DNA from: Spongilla lacustris
Lineage: Eukaryota > Porifera > Demospongiae > Spongillida > Spongillidae
Assembly (NCBI GenBank): GCA_949361645.1
Contig: OX442416.1
Coordinates: 1,651,369 to 1,715,368 of the forward strand
DNA: 64,000 nt
Direction of reading: 5' to 3'
Shown: positions 45,543 to 57,199 of the stretch, one piece after another
Layout: every line of letters begins with the position of its first letter
Numbering within the stretch: position 1 is the first letter of the stretch
Notes under the pieces: model-generated
What the model saw: the letters and a program-made list of their open reading frames with translations, nothing else
The model's database searches: none
What the model was told of the DNA's origin: nothing
Position numbers and translations under genes: made by a program

Positions 45543-46300
45543 CTAGACATGTGTGGGGTGAGGGATAGGTGTGGGGTGAGGGATGGGTGCGGGGTGAGGG
45601 GATAGGTGTGGGGTGAGGGGATAGGTGTGGGGTGAGGGGATAGGTGTGAGGTGAGGGGATAGGTGTGGGGTGAGGGGATAGGTGTGGGGTGAGGGGATAG
45701 GTGTGGGGTGAGGGGATAGGTGTGAGGTGAGGGGATAGGTGTGAGGTGAGGGGATAGGTGTGGGGTGAGGGGATAGGTGTGGGGTGAGGGATAGGTGTGA
45801 GGTGAGGGGATGGGTATGGGGTGAGGGGATAGGTGTGGGGTGAGGGGATAGGTGTGGGGTGAGGGGATAGGAGGGTGAGGGGATAGATGTGAGGTGAGGG
45901 GATAGGTGTGGGGTGAGGGATAGGTGTGAGGTGAGGGGATAGGTGTGGGGTGAGGGGATAGGAGAGTGAGGGGATAGGTGTGGAATGAGGGGATAGGGTG
46001 GGGTGAGGGATAGGTGTGGGGTGAGGGGATAGGTGTGGGGTGAGGGGATAGGTGTGAGGTGAGGGGATAGGTGTGGGGTGAGGGGATAGGTGTGAGGTGA
46101 GGGGATAGGTGTGAGGTGAGGGGATAGGTGTGAGGTGAGGGGATAGGTGTGGGGTGAGGGATAGGTGTGGGGTGAGGGGATAGGTGTGGGGTGAGGGGAT
46201 AGGAGGGTGAGGGGATAGGTGTGGAATGAGGGGATAGGTGTGAGGTGAGGGGATAGGTATGGGGTAAGGGATAGGTGTGGGGTGAGGGATAGGTGTGGGG
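45543..46300. repeat. 20-bp minisatellite, about 37 copies, running into gap
   Basis: Unit gataggtgtggggtgagggg with single-base and length variants. Ends at the N gap, so true length is unknown. Confidence 0.95.
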
Positions 46301-46500
46301 NNNNNNNNNNNNNNNNNNNNNNNNNNNNNNNNNNNNNNNNNNNNNNNNNNNNNNNNNNNNNNNNNNNNNNNNNNNNNNNNNNNNNNNNNNNNNNNNNNNN
46401 NNNNNNNNNNNNNNNNNNNNNNNNNNNNNNNNNNNNNNNNNNNNNNNNNNNNNNNNNNNNNNNNNNNNNNNNNNNNNNNNNNNNNNNNNNNNNNNNNNNN
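46301..46500. other. assembly gap, 200 N
   Basis: Exactly 200 N. The left edge is G-rich minisatellite; the right edge (ctctccctcaccctctccct) is C-rich, which does not continue the left array in the same orientation. Confidence 1.
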
Positions 46501-46905
46501 CTCTCCCTCACCCTCTCCCTTCCAGTAAGTACTGACCCATACAGGCATATCACTGTACCCCTCACTCAAAGTGATCACCAAGAGCCAAGTTGGGGCACAG
46601 GGCTAAAGTGCCACACCCACTTCTCAGTATGTGATTGATCAATTGTGTGAAGTGTCAGGCAATTGCACACAAAGCAGGCTAAAATGTCATTCTGATTCTG
46701 ACTTAAAACACAACCCATACAAACAGATTTTGCCCTCCAATACCACTTACGGAACCACAAAAGGTGGAGATGTGAAGGAGTCTTGCCTGGGCACCCTCAA
46801 AGATGGAAGCTAATTTAACCGTACAGTACTTGGGGGCTCTCAGTTCTTTAGGTAAGAATTCAATGAATACAGATGTATTTGTTGATACATGTACTCTGCA
46901 TTGTA

Positions 46906-47056
46906 AGTGGCAGTGAATAGGACAGCAATGGTCCGGCATTGTAAGTGGCAGTGAATAGGACAGCAATGGTCCGGCATTGTAAGTGGCAGTGAATAGGACA
47001 GCAATGGTCCGGCATTGTAAGTGGCAGTGAATATGACAGCAATGGTCCGGCATTGT
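46906..47056. repeat. 38-bp minisatellite, about 4 copies
   Basis: Unit cattgtaagtggcagtgaat plus aggacagcaatggtccgg. Confidence 0.94.
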
Positions 47057-47210
47057 CTTATTCAAGGATTTATGTACTGTCTTCTTTTCATTTTATTTCT
47101 TCATTCAGTTTTTTTAATTTCTTTTGTGCCTGTCATGTCAAACCATGCAGACAACCTACAATAACATCAAAAAATGGCTTGTTATTTCTCCCAATCGATT
47201 GGGCCTTAGG

Positions 47211-47945
47211 ATTATTCTATTGGGTCCTCCCTTCTATTGGGCCCTCCCTTCTATTGGGCCCTCCCTTCTATTGGGTCCTCCCTTCTATTGGGCCCTCCCT
47301 TCTATTGGGCCCTCCCTTCTATTGGGCCCTCCCTTCTATTGGGCCCTCCCTTCTATTGGGCCCTCCCTTCTATTGGGCCCTCCCTTCTATTGGGCCCTCC
47401 CTTCTATTGGGCCCTCCCTTCTATTGGGCCCTCCCTTCTATTGGGCCCTCCCTTCTATTGGGCCCTCCCTTCTATTGGGTCCTCCCTTCTATTGGGCCCT
47501 CCCTTCTATTGGGTCCTTCCCTCTATTGGGCCCTCCCTTCTATTGGGCCCTCCCTTCTATTGGGCCCTCCCTTCTATTGGGTCCTCCCTTCTATTGGGCC
47601 CTCCCTTCTATTGGGCCCTCCCTTCTATTGGGCCCTCCCTTCTATTGTGCCCTCCCTTCTATTGGGCCCTCCCTTCTATTGGGTCCTTCCTTCTATTGGG
47701 TCCTCCCTTCTATTGGGCCCTCCCTTCTATTGGGTCCTTCCCTCTATTGGGCCCTCCCTTCTATTGGGCCCTCCCTTCTATTGGGCCCTCCCTTCTATTG
47801 GGTCCTTCCTTCTATTGGGTCCTCCCTTCTATTGGGCCCTCCCTTCTATTGGGCCCTCCCTTCTATTGGGCCCTCCCTTCTATTGGGCCCTCCCTTCTAT
47901 TGGGCCCTCCCTTCTATTGGGTCCTCCCTTCTATTGGCCCTCCCA
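47211..47945. repeat. 17-bp minisatellite, about 43 copies
   Basis: Unit ccctcccttctattggg; variants gtcct and ccttcc recur in blocks. A short inverted pair (ggacccaatagaaggga / tcccttctattgggtcc) lies nearby at 48103-48152. Confidence 0.96.
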
Positions 47946-48175
47946 GCAAAACGTTCTTGTGCAAGACTTGCCCAAGATCTTGTCCAAGGTGCCAAGATTA
48001 TGGCAGCCAAACTCTTGCCCAGGCCAGGATATTGCCTAAGATCTTGGGCAAGATTCTGGGCACGATTTGGCCTCCTGGGCAAGATCTTGGTCTCCTGGAG
48101 GACCCAATAGAAGGGAGGACCCAACAGAAGGGACGCCTCCCTTCTATTGGGTCCTTCCTTCTATTGGATGGAAGT

Positions 48176-48829
48176 TCATTTACACCATTTAAAAAGAGCA
48201 TTTGTAGACAGAAACTAATGTATAGCACAAGACACACTCATAGTTAATCAAATATGTGCAGAGACTAAATGCATCTGTAAATTTAATAAATGGAGATTTT
48301 TAGACAACAATTGATCAAACAAGGGATTCGGGAATTATGCACCCTAAGAATTAATGTTTTTTGAACTGCTAAATGTATATACATTATTTTAATGCAATTT
48401 TTAAATGACATACATAATATGGGTCAAATCGCATATGGAACCTACTAATGTAGGTTCGGGAACATGTTTTTGCTCACCAATGGAGAGATGGCACTAGAAT
48501 CGCAATTGAGTATCAGAGATCATGCAAACCTGGGGGTGAGAGATAAGCAAGGCAATATGGCCTCGCACAGTACACAGCCATCCATACATACTACCGCTCC
48601 TCTGGCCCTTGATTGGGACGGGTTGGGGGGGGGGGGGGGGGGTGCATCTAGCCAGGTATCAGTACTACATTCGCTTTAACCCCCACCATCCTGCATGTCA
48701 TAGGCCAACTTGCTTGCTTGCTGGGGCAGCAGTGTTGGAGGCAGAGGTAAACACACACCCTGAGCCAATGATCCCAAGAGCATAATATTGGGTTGGTATG
48801 TGTTCTGCTTGTCATTGATGAGGGAGGCG
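48176..48829. other. no gene recognised
   Basis: AT-rich sequence with a poly(G) run at 48626-48642. No supported exon. Confidence 0.4.
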
Positions 48830-49136
48830 GTGGAGGGAGTGGGTGGAGGGAGGGGGTGGAGGGAGGGGGTGGAGGGAGTGGGTGGAGAGAGGGGGTGGAG
48901 GGAGGGGGTGGAGAGAGGGGGTGGAGGGAGGGGGTGGAGGGAGGTGGTGGAGGGAGTGGGTGGAGGGAGGGGGTGGAGGGAGGGGGTGGAGGGAGGGGGT
49001 GGAGGGAGGGGTTGGAGGGAGGGGGTGGAGGGAGGGGGTGGAGGGAGGGGGTGGAGGGAGGGGGTGGAGGGAGGGGGTGGAGGGAGGGGTGGAGGGAGGG
49101 GTGGAGGGAGGTGGTGGAGGGAGGTGGTGGAGGGGG
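48830..49136. repeat. 15-bp G-rich minisatellite (gtggagggagggg)
   Basis: About 20 units of ggagggagggggtgg with minor variants. Confidence 0.94.
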
Positions 49137-49526
49137 AGTGGTTCATGCTCCTTCCTCTCATCTGGCTTGCTATCACCTCCTCTTGCCGCAAGCTAATTTC
49201 ATTTTTTGTGAGGGCTATCTTGACTAGGCACCCACCCTCCCAAGTATTTTCCTCAGGAATTTCCTCAATCCAAACTGTACCATTTTGAAAATAAAATACA
49301 CACTTACAAAGGGGGCAGCATACACCAATATCTACAAGTTCTCATGCAGGAACTATTCTTGAATGCAAAATATAAAAATAAAAATAAAAAACCAAACATT
49401 GACTTGCATCAAAGCCAACTCAAGGTCATTACCATAGAGATTTAACATATTCATACATAAACATTATGTTGGATATTTGCCATGTAAGCTATATCTGTTT
49501 TGCACCCATACTCATCTTAAATAAAC

Positions 49527-52500
49527 TTATAGTATATCCTTCATATCCGGGCGACCATCTGGGTCTTCACAGATACATCTCCTCACCAGCGCTGCCATTT
49601 CTTGCCACAGCAGGGTCTCCAGTTGTACAGCTTGTTGATTTTGGTCTGGGAACTGCATGACCAGTGGCCATTTCAAGTAGGAGTATGCCATAGCTGTACA
49701 CATCCATCTTTGGAGACTGGAGTTTTGGATTGGAGGATTCAGGGGCAGCATAGGATGCATTTCCATGGCCTGTGGTTGTCACCTTGGAGACAAAGTTAGC
49801 AGAACCATAGTCAGACACCTTGGCTCTCCAACTGCCCAATCCAATTGGCTCTAGGAGAACATTTGCACTGCTAACATCTCGATGTATGATAGGGTCTGGC
49901 TTCATCAAGTGGAGGTAATTGAGTGCACAGGCCACATCTGTGCCTATAGAGATCACATGATCCCGAGAAAGTGCATGAATGATGCTTCGGAGGTTGGCTG
50001 CCATCAGTTCTGTGATGATAACAGGTTTGCTGTCTTCTAGTGAGGCTCCAATAAATAGCAGGAGATTGGGATGCCATACACATGCCGCTATGTTCATCTC
50101 CCTGATAAATAGATCAATATTGTGTGGAGAGATGATAGCCTCATGGATAAACTTGGCAGCAACCTTCACTCCACGGAACATGGCTACTCTCACCTCACCC
50201 CACCCTCCCACACCAAGAGGCTTTCCTTCTAGCACTTGTATTTCATTACTTTCCACTCTCCACGAAGACTTTAAGCAGTCGGGAATGTTTTGAACTTTGA
50301 ACTGAGTAATTGGATTACTCAGCTATGCTTCAACATGTTGCCTTGACAACCAAAGTTCATGTTCTGCTCTGGTTGCTCTTTCTTCTGCCCTTTGAGCTTG
50401 CTGTACATATGCCTCCATCTGTCGCCTCATGTCATGAAGTTGTTGTTCTGTTTGTTCCTTCTGTTGTACTAAGGATGACAATAGTCTGAATTGAGGCACA
50501 ATTACACAGTAAAAAATATGCACGCCTAATTGTTAAAATGTTACTAATCCGCACAGTGATGGTATTAGTGTACTACATAAACATCTCAATGTGCATAAAA
50601 TTATAAATGTTATAAATGCTAATTGTAATTGTGACAGCACACTGTACAAAGTGGTGGGGTTGAACTTGCAGGGGAAGGGGTCCCCCATACGATTGGCCAA
50701 ATAATTACAAATAAAAAATACTGGTATATTGCGGGACAAAAGACATGTACATTTGTGAACTGCTAATTATTTAGTTTTATCTTTTTTCAGGGGAAACATG
50801 GTCCGATTAAAACCGTAGAACCTGACTGGAGGCTATGGCCTTGTGTACAGTATTCATAAAAGTACTAATCTTACCTGTACTGAATACAGAGTGTCCAATT
50901 ATCGAAATACAATCACCAGCATTTTGTATACCATTACCTAGATTTTACAACCATACATTACAATTAATATCTACATACGTGGTATAGTTGTATCATATCA
51001 CTGGTGCTACAAAAGATTTTATCTTTAGCAGTTAGATGATTTGTACCATATTTTAATCCACAATTAACGTGCAGGACTACTATAACAATAGGATAGCTTA
51101 CCCCATGCTGGATGTAAGCATATCTGTTAAGAAGATCAGTATTGTGTGTGTGTGTGTGTGTGTGGTGTGGTGTGTTTGTGTGTGTTGGTGTGTGATGTTG
51201 TCCAATGGGTTTTAAGAAGAAGCAATATATACAAGTAAAGCCTGATTTGGATAGCCAAGGTGTTTTCATCATTGATAACTATACACCCCACACACACACT
51301 ATCATAGTATGTGATGTTATTTTTGCATGCTAGCACTGACCACACAGTTTTTGGTCAGTTACACAAGCTTAGTGCACCATACAGGTCTGGTGTATCCGAG
51401 AAATATTATCTGTACAAAATTCACCAAAAGTATTCTGAAACATTCTACAGTACATATATTTCAGAGGTGACAAGTGTGTTCTAGTAAGTTGCGAGCTAAT
51501 ACCCAGTCATCTTTAGTCATGTTCCAAAGGCTTCAAATTTAAGTACATACAGAAATAGTGATTAGTATTTAGGATTGGTAATCAGTACATAGGTGTTGCT
51601 GGAGTAGTTCAGTGAGGTGGATGGACAAATACCAATGACCCAAAGCCTTTGGAGTTATATCACTATAGACAGCCTACTATAGCACAAGCAACAGCTTATA
51701 TAACGATCTTATTAATGTGAAGAACATCAGCTCCTGCTTCAATGAGTTCCTTCACTAGATCAAGATTTCGATAATAACTTGCTACCATCAATGGACTCCA
51801 ACCATCCTGTAATTCAAATGTTATAATAACAAGAGGCTTGACATGAGCAGGTGCATGATGCGAGATGGAATGGCAATGCACTTCTGAACAGTATAACATT
51901 GATCTATTGGTTATTTCCATAAACTCTAACTCCTTCATACGTCGAAAGAGGGGAGGAGGAGGGGAGGATAGAAAGAGGGGAGGAGGAGGGGAGGATAGAA
52001 AGAGGGGAGGAGGAGGGGAGGAGGAGGGGAGGATAGAAAGAGGGGAGGAGGGGAGGATAGAAAGAGGGGAGGAGGAGGGGAGGAGGAGGGGAGGATAGAA
52101 AGAGGGGAGGAGGAGGGGAGGATAGAAAGAGGAGAGGAGGAGGGGAGGATAGAAAGAGGGGAGGAGGAGGGGAGGATAGAAAGAGGGGAGGAGGAGGGGA
52201 GGATAGAAAGAGGGGAGGAGGAGGGGAGGGCGAGGAGGGGACTTATGTCCAAATGGCTATGTTGTTAGTTTCATCTTCAGAGAGGGAATGCCCAACATCA
52301 CATCACTTACATCAAATGTTGCCATATCCACATCAGCACCTGCTCTTACTAGGGTCTGCACTACATCATGATGACCCCCCTGACTTGCCATGTACAACGG
52401 AGTTTTATTGTTCTACACAAGGAGAATCAAATACCACAAGCATATCAATGGGAAGGAAAGCAGTTGTATGAGAATGGAGTGAGAATATGGAGGTGAAGGA

Positions 52501-52740
52501 AGTAGGGAGGAGAAAAGAGGGAGGAGGGGAGAGGAGGGGAGGAGGAGGGAGGGGAGTGAAGTTTTAATGGATAGTTTTAGAAGAATTTATGATCTTCACA
52601 TATTGTACACATAATATTCAAAAAGTACTAGAACTGCATGATAAAGAAAGTTGAAAATATTGATGAATATACAAACCAAATTAGCTGCCTGATTGACATT
52701 AGCTCCATGGACTCATGCCATCCTACCGGGGATAATAAGA
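49527..52740 (-). pseudogene. ankyrin-repeat TKL-type protein kinase locus, disrupted
   Basis: Minus strand, in order: a truncated ankyrin exon (about 52730-52680, where the start and the GANVNQAANL end are out of frame with each other), ankyrin exon 52423-52311 (NNKTPLYMASQGGHHDVV), ankyrin exon about 51807-51700 (DGWSPLMVASYYRNLDLV), a coiled-coil exon 50486-50326 (QQKEQTEQQLHDMRRQMEAY) and the kinase 50322-49527. Kinase motifs: GVGGWGEV loop, VAAK lysine, REMNIA glutamate, HRDVSSANVLL, DYG in place of DFG, APE, and DVYSYGILLLE. Phosphorylation of serine/threonine or tyrosine would be expected. Two lesions: an in-frame TAG at 50325-50323 between coiled coil and kinase, and a one-base frameshift near 49655, after which LETLLWQEMAALVRRCICED continues in another frame to the normal C-terminus (GRPDMKDIL). 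With the ankyrin damage this looks like a young pseudogene; sequencing error is possible for the frameshift. Confidence 0.75.
51945..52235. repeat. purine minisatellite (gatagaaagaggggaggagg)
   Basis: About ten imperfect 28-35-bp units in the intron between two ankyrin exons. Confidence 0.92.
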
Positions 52741-54640
52741 AGGGTACAACAAAATGTACACTTCAATCAGAAGCCTCAATGGATGATTTTAATTTGATGC
52801 ATTCCTGTACATTCAGAATCATAAAGTCAAGCATTAAAGTGGTTTTTTTTTCTTGTCTAGTCGTAACTGTAATGCAAATGCATGTATTTCCAGGAAAGGT
52901 AGCGTGAACAAGATCGAACGACTAAATAGATAGCGCTATTTAGATTATAAGCTAACAACCGCGTTGTAACGTAAATTGAAGTTTATACTAGAGGTCAGAA
53001 GTCATCCCGGCACCGTCGTTTTTGAAATGCCCATCCGCTTGCTGACAATTCTTACAGGCAGCACTTCGCTCCAGAGAAAAAATGTCCTGTATACTTAAGT
53101 GGCTTCCAGAGAAACCCGAATTTAGGCGAATTGATGTTGATATCTTACACCTTGGACATCTCCACCTAGCTAGAAGATTTAATAAACACGTCACTTCAAT
53201 TCACTGCCGAATAAATCAACTTACTTATAATCATCGATTCCTTTGTGTGTCACCCACACGTACACAGCATACTAACGCCGCGCACCACAGGCATTGCGGT
53301 ACGTCCCACGTCTTTGCACCATTTGATGGTAGTTTCTTTGTCCGTACTGAAAGACTTTTTCCCTCAACCCCTTAGGCGTCCAATACATAACTTTGTGTTT
53401 TCTTTCATAAAAAAACATGTGACATGTTTTTTTATGAAAGAAAACACAAAGTTCAATATACATTTCCCTCAACCTCTTAGGCGTCCAATACTCCTCGGGA
53501 AGTCCATAAGGGGCATACGCCGTTTTTCAAGTGGGATATCGTGCACAGGTGAAAATATTGCGATTTATAATAGAACCAGGGGCGGACGTATGATTTATAA
53601 ATGGGGGTGGGGGGGAAGGGTCCAGGGAGGGGGCGGTCCCCTCCCTAACGAGGTCTGGGGCTCCGCCCCAGCCGCTTTTTGGATGCGGTACTTTTTCCAA
53701 ACAAGAAAAACTTGATGAACCGTAATTTACATCCCACGCACATATTTTCACATTCAAGCGCATTCGATATACATTGTATACAGATGTGGCGCTACTCTGC
53801 AATGATGATGTATCGTTGTGTGCTAAACTGACTCAGCATCAAGCATGTCGTACATGCATGTAGTACAATAAAATGAAGTCACGGTAACGTGCACGTGCAT
53901 GACATCGTTTAAGCTAATCTGCCTCATCATCTACCTATCGTGTGCGTGCTGGCCTCGTGTCAGTCATGAATATTCTAACACAAGCAGCGATTTGCGGGTT
54001 TATGAAGAGATTATTTAACGACGCGGCAATGAAGATTCGAGTGATGATTGCACCCTTTATTCGACTCATTCAACTTAAAAAATTTTCAGCTGCAGTACGG
54101 TCCCTATTAACGGTAAATTTAATGTAGAGCCAGATGTCATCTGTTGTAACGGCTAATGGCTAGCTCGTTGTCAAGCTTGCTGTGCAAATGATGACTTTTT
54201 TTTTTGGTGAATTACGCACTGCAAAGGCATGCAGTTTGAGATGCATGTGTCATCACGGTTAGGTTTGATGCTGCTCCTTTTGTGATTGAGTTCGCTGTAA
54301 AAGGAAACATGGTATAAAAGAATCAGTCATACATCATCTGATCTTGTATATGTACTCATATCATATATATATATATAATTATAATTATATATATTTATAA
54401 TATATATATACTCATCATATCAAGAAGTCATAAAACACTGCATTCTTCTGAATCCTAATATTTTTTGTGTTTTCTAAGCAATATGAAATCCTCATACCCA
54501 CAAAATAAATCATGTTAAGTATCGTGCCAATAACTTATGTAACAAATTGGATAGACAGACATTCAAAGAATCACATTTTTTACTGCAATAGTAGCTACAA
54601 CTGAGTTCACCGCAATGGAGTATTTCACGAGACCATTATA
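52740..54640. other. no gene recognised
   Basis: Weak open frames only (for example 53082-53375 plus). An interspersed-repeat-like segment at 53578-53700 contains ggggctccgccccag hairpin sequence. AT-rich palindromic run at 54364-54415. Confidence 0.4.
53361..53491. repeat. 32-bp-arm palindrome bracketed by 26-bp direct repeats
   Basis: Arms 53389-53420 and 53422-53453 are exact reverse complements with one central base. The direct repeats ccctcaacc.cttaggcgtc plus caatac are at 53361-53386 and 53466-53491 with one mismatch. Confidence 0.92.
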
Positions 54641-55690
54641 CTCCCATGCAAAGACTGTGTTTTCTGTTAAAAGTTTCAATCATCATCAACTTGCACTTTT
54701 TAAATCCATCATTTTCTTTGTTTAATTTTTGTTGATGAGTGTGAGAGATAGTATGCAAGATGCATGTGTCTAACGGTTGCAAGAACATTACTCTCAAAAC
54801 AAACCTTTTTAATAACCTTTCACATGCAAATCTGTGTACATTTAGAGGATGCCGTATCAAATTTGGTTATGTAAGTGGCCAAGATTGATAGCAGGTATAC
54901 ACGAGGTACAGACTGACAAACATACAAAAATAAGGTGTATATATATATGTGTGATCACGGGTGTGCGTGTGACAATCTATTACAAAAGGTTCCATCAATA
55001 CTTTGACAGCCCTCTGGGTTAATCCAAAATGGCTGCCCACACATGCTGCCCATTTTGCTGTATAGCGGACCAGTTGGGTTGGACAAATTTGAACGGATAT
55101 TTGCATAAAAATCGGCGAATCGCTTCTCAGTTTTTGTAACCCCCCCCCCCCCCCCTCTTCCCCCGTTTTTTTCGTACTCAACCAGGGCTCATTTTAAATC
55201 ATAAAATTCGAACCCCCCTGACCAAAATATTAATGTTGCCTGCCAAGCAGGGATGTGGCCAACTCTCCCAAATAGTTTGTTAACATTTTGTGAGTTAATT
55301 AAAGATTTCGGGTTTCTGTTATATTATGACGCCATTTATATAACAATGGTCAAGATGGTGGCACTGGTAACTGGACATTATTCAAACGCTCCCCGAACCA
55401 GAAAAGTCTATGTAATGGAAAAACAAATGGCATGAAAATTTGTACCAATGTGCTGCAAATCATAATAACGGGTGGCAGCTCAATTTTCGTTACGATTCAA
55501 TTAAAAAAAAAAACGACAAAACTTTGATTTTGTGTACATGTTAATGGGAAGCTATGTTTTGCTTTCCCGAACTAAAATCTTCAATGTAATGGTATAGATA
55601 TTTTTGCACAGTTTGCATCTTACAACTTTTCTACACGTAAAAATGAGGTGGCAAATGTATTATAACTTGCGGTTAGTTAATAAATTCAAG
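54640..55690. other. no gene recognised
   Basis: AT-rich. Contains a poly(C) run at 55140-55155. No supported exon. Confidence 0.4.
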
Positions 55691-55699
55691 AGTTGCCAT

Positions 55700-55960
55700 T
55701 TTTCACAAGATATAAAAAACATTCTCTCTGAGAAAGTTGGTGTAAAAAGGAAGGGAACAAGGGATTCAGTGGAGATATACAATAATTCTTCCTATATTTA
55801 GCAACATGATTGTAATGACGTTCTATACAGTGCTTAATTATTGTATATCTCCACTGAATCCCTTGTTCCCTTCCTTTTTACACCACCATTGCCTTCAAAT
55901 CCTATATGCTACTAACTTTCTCAGAGAGAATGTTTTTTATATCTTGTTTCATTCTTTTTT
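55700..55960. repeat. imperfect inverted repeat, about 90-bp arms
   Basis: Left arm 55700-55790 (acattctctctgagaaagtt, gtgtaaaaaggaagggaaca) pairs with right arm about 55837-55955 (tgttcccttcctttttacac, aactttctcagagagaatgt); the right arm has about 25 extra bases in the middle. A related sequence (ccttgtttccttccttgtta) is at about 22838, so this is probably a dispersed family. Confidence 0.8.
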
Positions 55961-56144
55961 AAAAATAAGTATAGGTGTACATGTAGACGATCGTACGATA
56001 AAATCCAGCCTTTATTGTAATTCCATGTTTAATTTATTGCCTAGCAACACAATGTTTACAGTTATGTTACATTTGCAGCTGTTCCATTAGTTCGAAACTC
56101 GCGCGCCAAGCTTTCCCTCTTAGAAGCTCGTTTCTCGTCTGACT

Positions 56145-56378
56145 TCAGTTCATAACGTCGCATCTTAGAAGCTCGCACCGCAACAGAATTCTTTTCCTGT
56201 TGCCACCTCTTAGAAGCTCGGTTCGACTCAGATTTGCTCTGTACATGTCACGAGCAGACGCCCGCCTTTGTTCAGCATCAGCATCGTACCGAACTCGGGA
56301 GAACTCTAACTCATAGCCTCGATTTAGGACGTATTCCTCTTGTCGCTTTTTTCTCCTCTTTCGTTTTCGTGAAGGCAT
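56145..56378 (-). CDS. short basic ORF, resembles N-terminus of a transposon-encoded protein
   Basis: 78 codons starting MPSRKRKRRKKRQEEY with later RRASARDMYRANLSRTE. Strings of KR-rich sequence followed by repeated R.ASAR..Y..N units occur at the N-termini of large Helitron-like proteins in sponge and cnidarian genomes (general knowledge, not checked). The 3' side carries three ttagaagctcg repeats, so it is likely a fragment rather than a gene. Confidence 0.3.
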   Translation of the reverse strand: MPSRKRKRRKKRQEEYVLNRGYELEFSRVRYDADAEQRRASARDMYRANLSRTELLRGGNRKRILLRCELLRCDVMN

Positions 56379-56573
56379 TTTGTCAAGTTAAAAGTTATAA
56401 TGGTACCATAAATGTCTAATTATACGTATGGGTATTGTCATGGGAACGCTTGTGTACTCGGACGTAATTATTGCTTCATACCAAACATGTATATCTGACA
56501 TCAAGGGGCAGTCGGTAGGATTTTTCTACGATTTTTGGTGCAACTGGCGCTCTTTAAAACCTTTCCTATCTCG

Positions 56574-57197
56574 AGTTATACTTAGTCTCGTACCCAGACC
56601 CTGATTCCCACAGCTGCGGGTCTGGTACTCAATTCTGTCCACGGTCACCAGAATGTTGGGGAACCAATCAGATTCGAGGTATGGAGTAATTGCATACCTT
56701 AGTTATTATCGGGAGTTATTGGTAATTGCGATGGTGTTGGAGGATGTACGGCGAACGATCAAGTGAGCGGGTGAACGTAAGGGTTGTTTTACACATACGA
56801 CAAACACTTCCCAATCATCGTAGACGTACTACTGGATCGGGATGTCTTCGTATGTCTTGCAACTGGCATGGGAGTCACTTTGTTAAGCCGTTTCTGCCTT
56901 GGGCATTTGATGCGCGGTGGGAGGAAGGACAGCGAGCGAAGCGTTGTTTGGAAACGTTTTGTCCTTTCTCCTCTGTCAGTTGCGTTAATTAATTATTCAA
57001 TTAACTAATTGCATTCGTGTTGACGCTAAACATATTCATAAAACGTCACTGCATTCCCCCCGCGCGACGTTAGAATAATAATGTTATGTAATCGCGGGAC
57101 AAAATTGAGTACAGCAGTTCACCAGACCCACGTAGCGGTGATGTAATCCATCCGCAGCTGTGGGAATTAGGGTCTGGGCACGAGACTAAGTTATACT
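56574..57197. mobile_element. 606-bp MULE-like element, 9-bp TSD
   Basis: Element 56583-57188 has inverted ends tagtctcgtacccagaccct at the left and the near reverse complement (agggtctgggcacgagacta) at the right, extending through the ccgcagctgtggg motif. It is flanked by a perfect 9-bp duplication agttatact (56574-56582, 57189-57197). The ends match those of the 10881-11252 element closely. No transposase seen. Confidence 0.85.
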
Positions 57198-57199
57198 CA

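Noticed and set aside
47053..48247. GPPFYWALPSIGPSLLL-type frames
   Set aside because: Translation of the 17-bp minisatellite in rotating phase.
53082..53375. 97-codon plus frame (MSCILKWLPEKPEF...)
   Set aside because: No recognised domain; runs into the direct repeat and palindrome; no splice or poly(A) support.
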